Position numbers and translations under genes: made by a program. Below, in pieces: positions 54,042 through 62,082 of a stretch of DNA of 64,000 nucleotides. Position 1 is the stretch's first letter. Each line of letters starts with the position of its first letter. Location: positions 192,169 through 256,168 of the forward strand of contig NZ_MUXN01000028.1 of assembly GCF_001995215.1 (NCBI RefSeq), written 5' to 3'. Under the pieces are notes generated by a model that saw only the letters and a program-made list of their open reading frames with translations, was not told the origin of the DNA and did not search any database. The stretch is from Amycolatopsis azurea DSM 43854 (GTDB lineage: Bacteria; Actinomycetota; Actinomycetes; Mycobacteriales; Pseudonocardiaceae).

Positions 54042-55300
54042 GCGAACCTTTCGCCGACGAGTCCGGCGGCGAGGGTGTCGCCGTCCTTCGGGTCGATGAC
54101 CAGGAACGCGCCCGTCCGCGGGCTGACGCCGTAGTCGTCCACGCCGATCTCTTCGGCCAGCCTCAACGTCGCCCTGCCGATGTCGTTGAGCTCCAAGGTA
54201 GCCGGATCGTCCACACTGGACAACGTCTGCTCGTCGAACCGGGCGTGGAGCTCGCCGACCAGTGCCTGCACCGTGCGTGTGCCGTGCTTCACCAGCACCC
54301 GCGCGCCCGGTTTGAGCGCCTTGGCCGAGAGCCAGCACAGGGTCGCGGTGATCTCGTCGGTCACCGTCGGCTGCCGGTCGGCGGCGGCGATCAGGTCGCC
54401 CCGCGAGATGTCGAGGTCGTCCGCGAGCAACAGGGTCACCGAAGTGCCCGCGCCGGCTTCGGCGAGCGGCCCGTCGGCGGTGTCGATGCCCTCGACCCGG
54501 CTGCGGAGGCCTTGCGGGAGCACGACGATCTCGTCGCCCGGCCGGACGGTGCCCGCCGCGATCTGCCCCGCGTACCCGCGGTAGTCGGGGTGGTCGGCCG
54601 TGCGCGGCCGGATCACGTACTGCACCGGGAACCGGAACGCCGAATCGTGCGGATCCGGCGCCACGGGCACGGTTTCCAGATGCTCCAGCAGGGTCGGGCC
54701 GGAGTACCACGGGGTCTTGTCCGACTTCTCCGCCACGTTGTCGCCCACCAGCGCGGAAACCGGCACCGCGAGCACGGAACCCCGTTCGTAGCCGAGGGAC
54801 GCGGCGTGCTCGGCGAACTCCTCGGCGATCACGGTGAACGTCGCCTCGTCGTAGCCGACGAGGTCGATCTTGTTCACCGCCAGCACCAGGTTCGGGACGC
54901 CCAGCAGGGCGAGCACCGCGGCGTGGCGGCGGGTCTGCTCGATGACGCCCTTGCGCGCGTCGACCAGCAGCACGGCCAGTTGCGCGGTGGACGCCCCGGT
55001 CACCGTGTTCCGCGTGTACTGCACGTGCCCGGGGGTGTCCGCGAGCACGAAACTGCGCTTCGGCGTCGCGAAATACCGGTATGCCACGTCGATCGTGATG
55101 CCCTGCTCGCGTTCCGAGCGCAGGCCGTCCACGAGCAGCGAGAGGTCCGGAGTGGACAGTCCTTTGTCGACACTGGCGCGGGTGACCGCGTCCAGTTGGT
55201 CGGCGAGGACGGACTTGGTGTCGTACAGGAGGCGCCCGACCAGGGTCGACTTCCCGTCGTCCACACTGCCCGCGGTCGCGAGCCTGAGGAGGCTGGACAT
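54038..55300 (-). CDS. cysN: Sulfate adenylyltransferase subunit 1
   Basis: A 420-residue GTPase that drives the CysD-catalysed adenylation of sulfate. G motifs are GSVDDGKSTLVGRLL, ITIDVAYRYF, DTPGHVQYTRN and NKIDLVGYD. Two beta-barrel domains follow. Unlike the fused CysNC of mycobacteria and many bacteria, there is no C-terminal APS kinase, which fits a pathway that reduces APS directly. The ATG overlaps the cysD stop by ATGA, and its own stop overlaps the chelatase start. Confidence 0.97.
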   Translation of the reverse strand: MSSLLRLATAGSVDDGKSTLVGRLLYDTKSVLADQLDAVTRASVDKGLSTPDLSLLVDGLRSEREQGITIDVAYRYFATPKRSFVLADTPGHVQYTRNTVTGASTAQLAVLLVDARKGVIEQTRRHAAVLALLGVPNLVLAVNKIDLVGYDEATFTVIAEEFAEHAASLGYERGSVLAVPVSALVGDNVAEKSDKTPWYSGPTLLEHLETVPVAPDPHDSAFRFPVQYVIRPRTADHPDYRGYAGQIAAGTVRPGDEIVVLPQGLRSRVEGIDTADGPLAEAGAGTSVTLLLADDLDISRGDLIAAADRQPTVTDEITATLCWLSAKALKPGARVLVKHGTRTVQALVGELHARFDEQTLSSVDDPATLELNDIGRATLRLAEEIGVDDYGVSPRTGAFLVIDPKDGDTLAAGLVGERFA

Positions 55301-56220
55301 CAGAAGTACCCTTCCCGCTTGCGGTCTTCCATCGCGGCTTCCGACATCCGGTCGTCGGCGCGGGTGGCGCCGCGTTCGGTGAGCCGGGAGGCCGAAACCT
55401 CGGCGATGACCTCGTCCACCGTGGCGGCGGTCGATTCGATGGCGCCCGTGCACGAGCCGTCGCCGACGGTCCGGTAGCGCACGGTCAGTTCTTGGACGAC
55501 CTCGTCCGGCCGCGGCCCGCCCCACGGGCCCTCGGCCAACCACATGCCATCGCGCTGGTAGACCTCGCGCCGGTGCGCGTAGTAGATCGACGGCAGTTCG
55601 ACCTTCTCCCGCGCGATGTAGTTCCAGACGTCCGCCTCGGTCCAGTTGGACAGCGGGAAGACGCGGACCTGCTCGCCGGGGCGGTGCCTGCCGTTGTACA
55701 GGTTCCACAGTTCGGGGCGCTGCCGCCGCGGCTCCCACTGACCGAAAGCGTTGCGCAGGCTGAAGATCCGTTCCTTGGCGCGGGCACGTTCCTCGTCGCG
55801 GCGTCCGCCGCCGAAGACGGCGTCGAACTTGTTCTCGGCGATCGTGTCGAGCAGCGGCGTGGTCTGCAGCGGGTTGCGCATCCCGTCGGCGCGCTCTTCG
55901 AGCCTGCCGTCGTCGATCCAGTCCTGGACCTTCGCCACGACCAGCCGGAGCCCGTGCTGCTCGACCACGCGGTCGCGGAAGTCGATGACCTCGTCGAAGT
56001 TGTGCCCGGTGTCCACGTGCAGCAACGGGAACGGCACCGGGGCGGGCCAGAAAGCCTTGATCGCCAGGTGCAGCAGGAGCGTCGAGTCCTTGCCGCCGGA
56101 GAACAGGATCACCGGCCGGTCGAACTCACCCGCCACCTCGCGGAAGATGTGGATGGCCTCGGATTCCAATGCCGCCAGGTTGTCGGTGGCGGCGTCAGTG
56201 GCCGGTTCGAGCGTGGTCAT
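55300..56220 (-). CDS. cysD: Sulfate adenylyltransferase subunit 2
   Basis: A 306-residue PP-loop ATP pyrophosphatase that forms adenylyl sulfate with CysN. The PP-loop is LFSGGKDSTLLL. FPLLHVDTGHNF, GGGRRDEERARAKERIFS and the basic EDRKREGYF C-terminus are all family marks. The ATG at 56220 gives the usual start. It follows cysH by 11 bases and overlaps cysN, so the sulfate activation genes are co-translated. Confidence 0.97.
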   Translation of the reverse strand: MTTLEPATDAATDNLAALESEAIHIFREVAGEFDRPVILFSGGKDSTLLLHLAIKAFWPAPVPFPLLHVDTGHNFDEVIDFRDRVVEQHGLRLVVAKVQDWIDDGRLEERADGMRNPLQTTPLLDTIAENKFDAVFGGGRRDEERARAKERIFSLRNAFGQWEPRRQRPELWNLYNGRHRPGEQVRVFPLSNWTEADVWNYIAREKVELPSIYYAHRREVYQRDGMWLAEGPWGGPRPDEVVQELTVRYRTVGDGSCTGAIESTAATVDEVIAEVSASRLTERGATRADDRMSEAAMEDRKREGYF

Positions 56221-56231
56221 TTCGTCCCTTC

Positions 56232-56927
56232 TCACCCGTGCAGGCCGCATTCGGTCTTCCCCTGCCCGGCCCAGCGGCCGCTGCGCGGGTCCTGACCCGG
56301 TGCGACCTTCGCGGTGCACGGCGCACAGCCGATCGACAGATAACCGATGGACACCAACGGGTTCTCGAGGATCCCGTGTTCGCTGATGTAGCCGTTGAAC
56401 TCGTCGTCCGACCAGGGGGCGATCGGGTTGATCTTCACCAGCCCGTTGCGGTCGTCCCAGGTGATGATCGGGGTGTCCGCCCGGGTCGGCGCGTCGACGC
56501 GGCGGACGCCGGTCACCCACGCCGAGTACTTGGCGAGTGTGTTCCGCAGCGGCACGACCTTGCGGAGGTGGCAGCACTGGTTCGGGTCGCGCTCGTGCAG
56601 TTTCGGGCCGTACTCCGCGTCCTGTTCGGCGACGCTCTGCGCGGCCTCGGCGTTGACGATCCGCACGCCGGGATAGACCGCCTGCACCGCGTCACGGGTG
56701 CCGATGGTCTCCGGGAAGTGATAGCCGGTCTGCAGGAACAGCACGTCGACGTCGGGTTTGACCTGGGTCGCCAGATCGATGAGGACGGCGTCCTGCATGT
56801 TCGACGCGACGATGAAGTCGTCGCCGAACGTCTCCGCGGTCCAGCGCAGGGCCTCGGTCGCGGTCGCCTCCGCGAGCTCTTTCGAGGCTCGTTCGGCGAG
56901 GGTCTTGTAGTCGGCAGTGGCGGTCAT
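56232..56927 (-). CDS. cysH: APS reductase (phosphoadenylyl-sulfate reductase family)
   Basis: A 231-residue reductase that turns adenylyl sulfate into sulfite using thioredoxin. Two cysteine pairs, NQCCHLRK and GCAPCTAK, bind a 4Fe-4S cluster, which marks the APS-using branch rather than the PAPS-using enzyme of enterobacteria. The catalytic cysteine is in the C-terminal KTECGLHG. The PP-loop region is DDFIVASNMQDAVL. The start overlaps the small zinc-ribbon gene's stop (ATGA). The absence of cysC nearby agrees with direct APS reduction. Confidence 0.95.
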   Translation of the reverse strand: MTATADYKTLAERASKELAEATATEALRWTAETFGDDFIVASNMQDAVLIDLATQVKPDVDVLFLQTGYHFPETIGTRDAVQAVYPGVRIVNAEAAQSVAEQDAEYGPKLHERDPNQCCHLRKVVPLRNTLAKYSAWVTGVRRVDAPTRADTPIITWDDRNGLVKINPIAPWSDDEFNGYISEHGILENPLVSIGYLSIGCAPCTAKVAPGQDPRSGRWAGQGKTECGLHG

Positions 56928-57076
56928 CCTGGTGACACCTCCGGGAAGGACAGTCCGAGGAACTTCACGGTGAAGACCCGGCGGCAGCCCGAGCACAGCC
57001 AGGAGCCGCCCTCCTCGGGACGCAGGTCTTCATCGCCACAGAAAGGGCAGTAGTACGGCGTCGCCCGCTCGGTCAT
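56924..57076 (-). CDS. Small zinc-ribbon protein of the cys operon
   Basis: A 50-residue protein with two CxxC knuckles, YYCPFCGDED and WLCSGCRRVF, 18 residues apart, giving a rubredoxin- or zinc-ribbon-like fold, then a hydrophobic tail KFLGLSFPEVSPG. It is joined to its neighbours by 4-base overlaps on both sides (its start with the sulfite reductase stop, its stop with the cysH start), strong proof that it is translated. It could carry electrons or metal for sulfite or APS reduction, or act as an assembly factor; no function is proven. Confidence 0.85.
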   Translation of the reverse strand: MTERATPYYCPFCGDEDLRPEEGGSWLCSGCRRVFTVKFLGLSFPEVSPG

Positions 57077-58767
57077 TGCAAGAGGCCTTCGTCGGCGCGC
57101 AGGACCCACTGGGCGAACCGCTCGCCGGATTCGCGGCCGGCGACGTACGCCCGCACGACCCGTTCGACGTACGCGGTCAGCTCCGACGCGGTCACCTTGT
57201 GCCCGCGCAGTTTCCGGCCGAACCCGGCGTCCAGGCCGAGGCCGCCGCCGAGGTGCACCTGGAAGCCTTCGACCTGGTTGCCGTCGTCGTCGGTGACGAT
57301 CTGGCCCTTGAGCCCGATGTCGGCGGTCTGGACGCGGGCGCAGGAGTTCGGGCAGCCGTTGAGGTGCACGGTGACCGGGTTCTCGATCTCGGCCTGGATG
57401 TCGGCGAGGCGCTTTTCCAGGTCGGTGACCAGTTCGATCGCGCGCGCCTTCGTCTCGACGATCGCGAGTTTGCAGAACTCCAGGCCGGTGCAGGCCATCA
57501 CCCCGCGCCGCCACGGCGACGGCTCGGTCTGCAGGCCCAGGTCGGCCAGTTCGGTCTTCAGCCCGCTCACCTCGGCCTCGGGGACGTCGAGGACCACGAG
57601 TTTCTGGTGCGGGGTCAGGCGGACCCGGTTCGACCCGGCCCGCTCGGCGGCCTTGGCGACCGCCAGCAGGGTGGCCCCGGAGACGCGACCGGCGACCGGG
57701 GCGGCGCCGACGTAGAACTTGCCGTCGATCTGCGGGTGCACGCCCACGTGGTCGATCTGGGTCGCGGGCACCTCGGGCGCGGGGCCGTCGGTCAGCTTGC
57801 GCTTGAGGTACTCGTCTTCCAGCACCTGGCGGAACTTCTCGGCACCCCAGTCCTTCACCAGGAACTTGATCCGGGCGCGGGCGCGAAGCCGGCGGTAGCC
57901 GTAGTCACGGAAGACGCTGATCACGCCTTCCCAGACGTCCGGGACCTCGTCGAGCGGGACCCAGGCGCCGAGGCGCTGCCCGATCATCGGGTTGGTGGAC
58001 AGCCCACCGCCGACCCAGAGGTCGAAGCCGGGGCCGTGTTCGGGGTGGTTCACGCCGACGAAGGCGATGTCGTTGATCTCGTGCGCGACGTCCTGCTGTC
58101 CGGAGACCGCGGTCTTGAACTTGCGTGGCAGGTTCGAGTAGCGCGGGTCGCCGATGTAGCGGCGCTTGATCTCGTCGATCGCGGGCGTGCCGTCGATGAT
58201 CTCGTCGGCGGAGATGCCGGCGACGGGGGAGCCGAGGATGACGCGCGGGCTGTCGCCGCACGCCTCCAATGTGGTCATCCCGGCCTTCTCCAGCTTCGCC
58301 CAGATCGTCGGGACGTCCTCGATCTGGATCCAGTGGTACTGGATGTTCTGCCGGTCGGTGATGTCGGCGGTGTCGCGCGCGTGGGTCTGGGAGATCTCGG
58401 CGAGCACGGCGAGCTGCTCGGTGGTCAGCGCGCCGCCGTCGAGCCGGACCCGCAGCATGAAGTAGCGGTCGTCGAGCTCTTCGGGCTCCAGCGTCGCGGT
58501 GCGGCCGCCGTCGATCCCGGGCTTGCGCTGGGTGTAGAGGCCGAACCAGCGGAACCGGCCCCGGAGGTCACCGGGGTCGATCGAGTCGAACCCGCCGCGG
58601 GCGTAGATGTTCTCGATCCGCGCCCGGACGTTGAGCGGGTTGTCATCCTTCTTGGACCGCTCGTTGGGGTTGAGCGGTTCGCGGTAGCCCAGTGCCCACT
58701 GTCCCTCGCCTCGTTTCTGTTTGACCCGGGGCGTGCGGGCAGGGGTCTCGCGCGTGGGCGACGACAT
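57073..58767 (-). CDS. sir: Ferredoxin-dependent sulfite reductase
   Basis: A 564-residue siroheme and 4Fe-4S enzyme that reduces sulfite to sulfide with six electrons from ferredoxin. It is built of two ferrodoxin-like half repeats. The cluster/siroheme cysteines are C426 and C432 (ACTGLEFCK) and C472 and C476 (NGCPNSC), in the usual Cx5C and Cx3C spacing. Siroheme contacts include ADITDRQNIQYHWIQ. The neighbouring APS reductase and chelatase indicate sulfite rather than nitrite as substrate (equivalent of mycobacterial SirA/NirA). The ATG at 58767 lies 36 bases after the leader peptide stop, with GGAGGA upstream. Confidence 0.95.
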   Translation of the reverse strand: MSSPTRETPARTPRVKQKRGEGQWALGYREPLNPNERSKKDDNPLNVRARIENIYARGGFDSIDPGDLRGRFRWFGLYTQRKPGIDGGRTATLEPEELDDRYFMLRVRLDGGALTTEQLAVLAEISQTHARDTADITDRQNIQYHWIQIEDVPTIWAKLEKAGMTTLEACGDSPRVILGSPVAGISADEIIDGTPAIDEIKRRYIGDPRYSNLPRKFKTAVSGQQDVAHEINDIAFVGVNHPEHGPGFDLWVGGGLSTNPMIGQRLGAWVPLDEVPDVWEGVISVFRDYGYRRLRARARIKFLVKDWGAEKFRQVLEDEYLKRKLTDGPAPEVPATQIDHVGVHPQIDGKFYVGAAPVAGRVSGATLLAVAKAAERAGSNRVRLTPHQKLVVLDVPEAEVSGLKTELADLGLQTEPSPWRRGVMACTGLEFCKLAIVETKARAIELVTDLEKRLADIQAEIENPVTVHLNGCPNSCARVQTADIGLKGQIVTDDDGNQVEGFQVHLGGGLGLDAGFGRKLRGHKVTASELTAYVERVVRAYVAGRESGERFAQWVLRADEGLLQ

Positions 58768-58803
58768 GGGAATCCTCCGGCTGATCGTGGTGGTGGCGGG
58801 GAG

Positions 58804-58890
58804 TCAGCGGTTCGTCGCACAGAGCGCGCTCGCCACGCGACGGAGATCCACGTGGCGGCGGGCCACGAGGGTGATTCCGGCGCGGGTCAT
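58804..58890 (-). CDS. Leader peptide of the sulfate reduction operon
   Basis: A 28-codon open frame begins with ATG at 58890, has LVARRHVDLRRVASALC in its middle and ends CATNR then TGA. This matches the actinobacterial putative leader peptides found before sulfur genes, with the same LVARRHVDL core and a cysteine near the end. It lies 36 bases before the sulfite reductase gene. A ribosome stalling at the cysteine codon when cysteine is scarce could change downstream translation or transcription. No terminator is apparent between, so control may be translational. Confidence 0.82.
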   Translation of the reverse strand: MTRAGITLVARRHVDLRRVASALCATNR

Positions 58891-59042
58891 TTCTTCAGCG
58901 TGCCACGCGCCCACTATGTGGTCTAGGCCGGTCCGAATGCTGGGAACAGGGTCCGAAGTCGACTGTTTCTGCAGGTCAGATGCCTGTTTTGAAGGTCAAG
59001 CCCGACTTCGTCGACGGCACTGTGACGCAGAACGCGCAAGGC

Positions 59043-59615
59043 TCAAGAAGGCAGGACGCGGTCCACGATGACGCGGATGACGTCTTCGTCGGAAACGTCC
59101 GCGAGCACCTCCGGGAGGGTGAGCCGCTCGACGGTGAGCCCGGTCAGCGCGAGGTACATCAGGAGCACCTCGGCGCGCCCGCCCGGCATCCCCGCGGCGA
59201 CGTGCCAGTCGACGCTCATGTCGATGCCCTCGCGGACGGTCTTGGTCAACGCGGCCGAAAGATCCGGGCGCCGGGTGGCTTCGAGCCGGAGTTCGAGCAA
59301 GGCGAGATAAGGCTCGCGATGGCCGGTCAGCCGTCCCATGAGTTCGCCGAGCAGGACGCCGACCCGGTCGTGGGACGGGGACTCCGCCTGCGGGTTCGCC
59401 ATCACCTCGGCCGGTGCCGACAGTCGTTCCTGCACGCGGACGCCGACCTCGCCGAGCAGCTGGTCCCGGTTGCGGAAGTAGTTGGACGTCGTCCCCGGCG
59501 GGACGTCCGCCTCGACGTCCACGGCGCGGTAGGTCAGCCCGCGCGCGCCCTCGCGGGCGAGGACGGCGATGGCGGCGTCGGTGAGCGCTGTCCGGCGCTC
59601 CGGGTTCTGTCGCAT
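59043..59615 (-). CDS. TetR-family regulator
   Basis: A 190-residue repressor with helix-turn-helix YRAVDVEADVPPGTTSNYFRNRDQLL near the N-terminus and a helical ligand domain ending DVIRVIVDRVLPS. The ATG at 59615 is preceded by AAGGAGAA. It is divergent from a VOC gene, with an 82-base gap that has an inverted repeat AACCACT/AGTGGTT and a TATAGT hexamer, so it probably represses that gene and itself. The inducer is unknown. Confidence 0.9.
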   Translation of the reverse strand: MRQNPERRTALTDAAIAVLAREGARGLTYRAVDVEADVPPGTTSNYFRNRDQLLGEVGVRVQERLSAPAEVMANPQAESPSHDRVGVLLGELMGRLTGHREPYLALLELRLEATRRPDLSAALTKTVREGIDMSVDWHVAAGMPGGRAEVLLMYLALTGLTVERLTLPEVLADVSDEDVIRVIVDRVLPS

Positions 59616-59640
59616 CGGAACATTCTCCTTGCCTTCGTCA

Positions 59641-59676
59641 AACCACTGTGCTTATAGTACTACACATCAAGTGGTT
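59641..59676. promoter_or_regulatory. Candidate TetR operator region
   Basis: AACCACT (59641-59647) and AGTGGTT (59670-59676) flank TGTG...CACA and the central palindrome AGTACT (59656-59661), with TATAGT (59653-59658 region) as a possible -10. This AT-rich patch lies between the divergent TetR and VOC genes. Confidence 0.5.
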
Positions 59677-59697
59677 CGAACTGGGAGGAAACACCAG

Positions 59698-60111
59698 ATG
59701 CAACTCAGCGGTTTCGGTGCCTGTGTGCTCGTCGACGACATCGCCGAGACCACCGCCTGGTGGAAGCGGCACCTGCGGTTGACGGTGACGATCGAGCTCG
59801 ACTGGTTCTCCAGCCTCAACGTCGGAGTGCCGGGCTACGAGATGAGCTTCGCGAAGCGCGGCCACAAGGCCACGCCGGAGCCCTGGCGGGCGCAGGAGCC
59901 CGCCGGGTCGATGGTCGGGCTGATGGTCGCCGACGCGGCGGCCGAGTACGAGCGGCTGCGCGGAGAAGGGGTCAAGATCGTCACGGAGCTCGTGGACGAG
60001 GAATTCGGTCAGCGGCACTTCTACATCGAGGACCTCAACGGCTTCCTGATCGACATCATCGAGCCGATCCCGCCGTCCCCGGAGTGGCTGGCCGCGAACG
60101 GGCTGGCCTGA
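59698..60111 (+). CDS. VOC-fold protein under TetR control
   Basis: A 137-residue vicinal-oxygen-chelate protein with FGACVLVDDIAETTAWW at the start and HFYIEDLNGFLIDIIEPI at the end, where the last metal ligand (Glu) is usually found. GGGAGGAA lies nine bases before the ATG. It is divergent from a TetR regulator, typical of resistance or detoxification proteins such as bleomycin-resistance-like binders or glyoxalases. The natural ligand is not known. Confidence 0.87.
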   Translation: MQLSGFGACVLVDDIAETTAWWKRHLRLTVTIELDWFSSLNVGVPGYEMSFAKRGHKATPEPWRAQEPAGSMVGLMVADAAAEYERLRGEGVKIVTELVDEEFGQRHFYIEDLNGFLIDIIEPIPPSPEWLAANGLA

Positions 60112-60124
60112 CCGACAGCACGTT

Positions 60125-60164
60125 CCGTGAAGGCCTCTTTCCCCGGGGAAGGAGGCCTTCACGG
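60125..60164. repeat. Palindrome, GTGAAGGCCTC type
   Basis: Arms 60125-60144 and 60145-60164 pair over 20 bases with one G-U and no loop, beginning CCGTGAAGGCCTC exactly like the copy at 131-181 over its first 13 bases. It lies between the VOC gene and hemW. Both arms share the CCGTGAAGGCCTC end with a copy 60 kb away, indicating a dispersed family. Confidence 0.85.
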
Positions 60165-60182
60165 CGTGGGGGACACTGGGGT

Positions 60183-61397
60183 GTGCCCGCTCTGCTGCCC
60201 GAAACCACCACGCCCGTCGAGTCGGCGCTCCCCGAGAGCGCGCTGGAAGGACTCGGCACCCGGCCGTTCGGTGTCTACGTGCACGTCCCCTTCTGCGCGA
60301 CCCGCTGCGGCTACTGCGACTTCAACACCTACACCGCCGGAGAGCTGGACAGCGATTCGTCGCCGCAGTCCTGGCTCGAAGGCCTCAAGCGCGAGTTCGA
60401 CCTCGCCGCGCGGGTGCTCGGGAAGCCGCCCGCGGTCGACACCGTCTTCGTCGGCGGAGGCACGCCGTCCCTTCTCGGCGCCGACGGACTCCGGAGCGTC
60501 CTCGACGCCGTTCGCGACACCTTCGGCCTCGCGCCGGGCGCCGAGGTGACGACCGAGTCCAATCCGGAGTCCACCTCACCCGAGTTCTTCGCGGGCATCC
60601 GTGACGCCGGATACAACCGGATCTCGCTCGGCATGCAGTCGGCCGCGCAGCACGTGCTGAAGATCCTCGACCGCGTGCACACCGCGGGCCGTCCGGTCGC
60701 AGCCGCCGAAGAGGCGCGAGCCGCCGGGTTCGAGCACGTCAACCTCGACGTCATCTACGGCACGCCGGGGGAGCGGATCGAAGACCTCCAGGCCTCGCTG
60801 GACGCGGTGCTCGCCGCCGGCGTCGACCACGTCTCGGCGTACGCGCTGATCGTCGAGGAGGGCACCGCGCTCGCCCGCCGCATCCGCCGCGGCGAACTGC
60901 CCGCGCCGGACGACGACGTGCTGGCCACCGACTACGAGATGATCGACCGCGTCCTCGCCACGGCGGGTCTGCGCTGGTACGAGGTGTCGAACTGGGCGAC
61001 GTCTCGAGAAGCCCGCTGCCGGCACAACATCGGCTACTGGCGCGGCGGCGACTGGTGGGGGGCCGGACCCGGCGCGCACAGCCACGTCGGCGGCGTCCGC
61101 TGGTGGAACGTCAAGCATCCGGCCCGGTACGCCGCCTCGCTCGCGGCCGGTGAGTCACCGGCCGCCGGACGTGAACTGCTGACCGGGGAAGACCGGCACC
61201 TGGAACGCGTGATGCTGGAACTCCGGCTGTCCGAAGGACTTCCGCTCGACGCCCTCGACGACGACGGCCGAGCCGAAGCCCGGGCCGCCGCCGCCGAAGG
61301 GTTGCTGGATCAGTCCGCTTTGGACGGTCAGGAGCGAGCCGTGCTGACCGATCGCGGGCGGTTGCTGGCCGACGGGCTGGTGCGACGGCTCACCTGA
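60183..61397 (+). CDS. hemW: HemW-type radical SAM protein
   Basis: A 404-residue radical SAM protein of the coproporphyrinogen-oxidase-like family. The 4Fe-4S motif is FCATRCGYC (C38, C42, C45). VDTVFVGGGTPSLL and ISLGMQSAAQHVL are conserved core strands, and CRHNIGYWRGGDWWGAGPGA is the C-terminal HemW/HemN region. HemW is regarded as a heme chaperone rather than the true HemN oxidase; the short N-terminus lacks HemN's extra features. The GTG at 60183 was chosen because it follows the palindrome, with GGGG upstream. It ends 8 bases inside the convergent membrane-protein gene. Confidence 0.93.
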   Translation: MPALLPETTTPVESALPESALEGLGTRPFGVYVHVPFCATRCGYCDFNTYTAGELDSDSSPQSWLEGLKREFDLAARVLGKPPAVDTVFVGGGTPSLLGADGLRSVLDAVRDTFGLAPGAEVTTESNPESTSPEFFAGIRDAGYNRISLGMQSAAQHVLKILDRVHTAGRPVAAAEEARAAGFEHVNLDVIYGTPGERIEDLQASLDAVLAAGVDHVSAYALIVEEGTALARRIRRGELPAPDDDVLATDYEMIDRVLATAGLRWYEVSNWATSREARCRHNIGYWRGGDWWGAGPGAHSHVGGVRWWNVKHPARYAASLAAGESPAAGRELLTGEDRHLERVMLELRLSEGLPLDALDDDGRAEARAAAAEGLLDQSALDGQERAVLTDRGRLLADGLVRRLT

Positions 61398-62082
61398 GCC
61401 CCAGCGCCCGGTCGACCCAGCGGCCGACCGGCAGCGCCACCACGATCGACGCCAGCACCAGGTGAACGAGCATGAACAGCACCGCGACCGGGACGCTCGG
61501 CGGACCGCCGAGGAACACGATCATGTGCGAGGCCCATTTCAGTTCGGTGGGCTTCGTCCCGGCCGACCAGACGTCGTTGAGCGCCCAGAACGTCAGGTCG
61601 TTCGCGCCCGAGATCACCACCAGGATCGACGCGATCCCGGCCTTGAGCACGTTCGCCGTCCGGCCGCCGCCGAGGCGGTACGCCATCAGTCCGAACAGGA
61701 CGATGAACGTCACGACGAACAGCTCGAACTGGTACACCGGCTGGAAGGCGTCCTCGTCGGTGGCGGCGTTCCTGGCGAACGCCTGGATCCGCATCACCAG
61801 TTCGGTGTCCAGATAGGACATGTAGACGAACACCGCGAGCACGATCAGCGCGGGACCCCATTTGGTGCGCGGGAAGAGCGCCACCGTCGCGACCGCGAAC
61901 ACGAACGGGCACAGCTTGAACGCCCAGTCCGCCACGCTGTCCAGCGTCTGGTCCGGCGGCAGGATCACCATGATCAGCAGCGCGGTCACCACGGCCGGGA
62001 CGGCGGCCACCAGCCACAGCCATTTTCGCCGCCGGTAGAGCGCGGGCACCCACCCGGTGGTTTCGGGCAGCGTGGCGGTCAC
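61390..62082 (-). CDS. Integral membrane protein of the carbamoyltransferase operon
   Basis: A 230-residue membrane protein that I do not recognise. A short proline-rich N-terminus with RRRK is followed by about six helices (among them WLVAAVPAVVTALLIMVI, FVVTFIVLFGLMAYRLGGG and VAVLFMLVHLVLASIVVAL). The GTG at 62082 has AAGGAGGA just upstream and overlaps the carbamoyltransferase stop (GTGA), so the two are co-translated. It could be a transferase-associated glycolipid enzyme or a transporter. The function is unassigned. Confidence 0.75.
   Translation of the reverse strand: MTATLPETTGWVPALYRRRKWLWLVAAVPAVVTALLIMVILPPDQTLDSVADWAFKLCPFVFAVATVALFPRTKWGPALIVLAVFVYMSYLDTELVMRIQAFARNAATDEDAFQPVYQFELFVVTFIVLFGLMAYRLGGGRTANVLKAGIASILVVISGANDLTFWALNDVWSAGTKPTELKWASHMIVFLGGPPSVPVAVLFMLVHLVLASIVVALPVGRWVDRALGLR

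Noticed and set aside
57073-58767. Naming the ferredoxin-type reductase a nitrite reductase
   Set aside because: The family includes both, but the operon with APS reductase, sulfate adenylyltransferase and a siroheme chelatase points to sulfite.
57076-58926. A 616-codon plus-strand frame across the sulfite reductase gene
   Set aside because: The minus strand holds a full sulfite reductase and a leader peptide. The plus frame has no motifs and no ribosome site.
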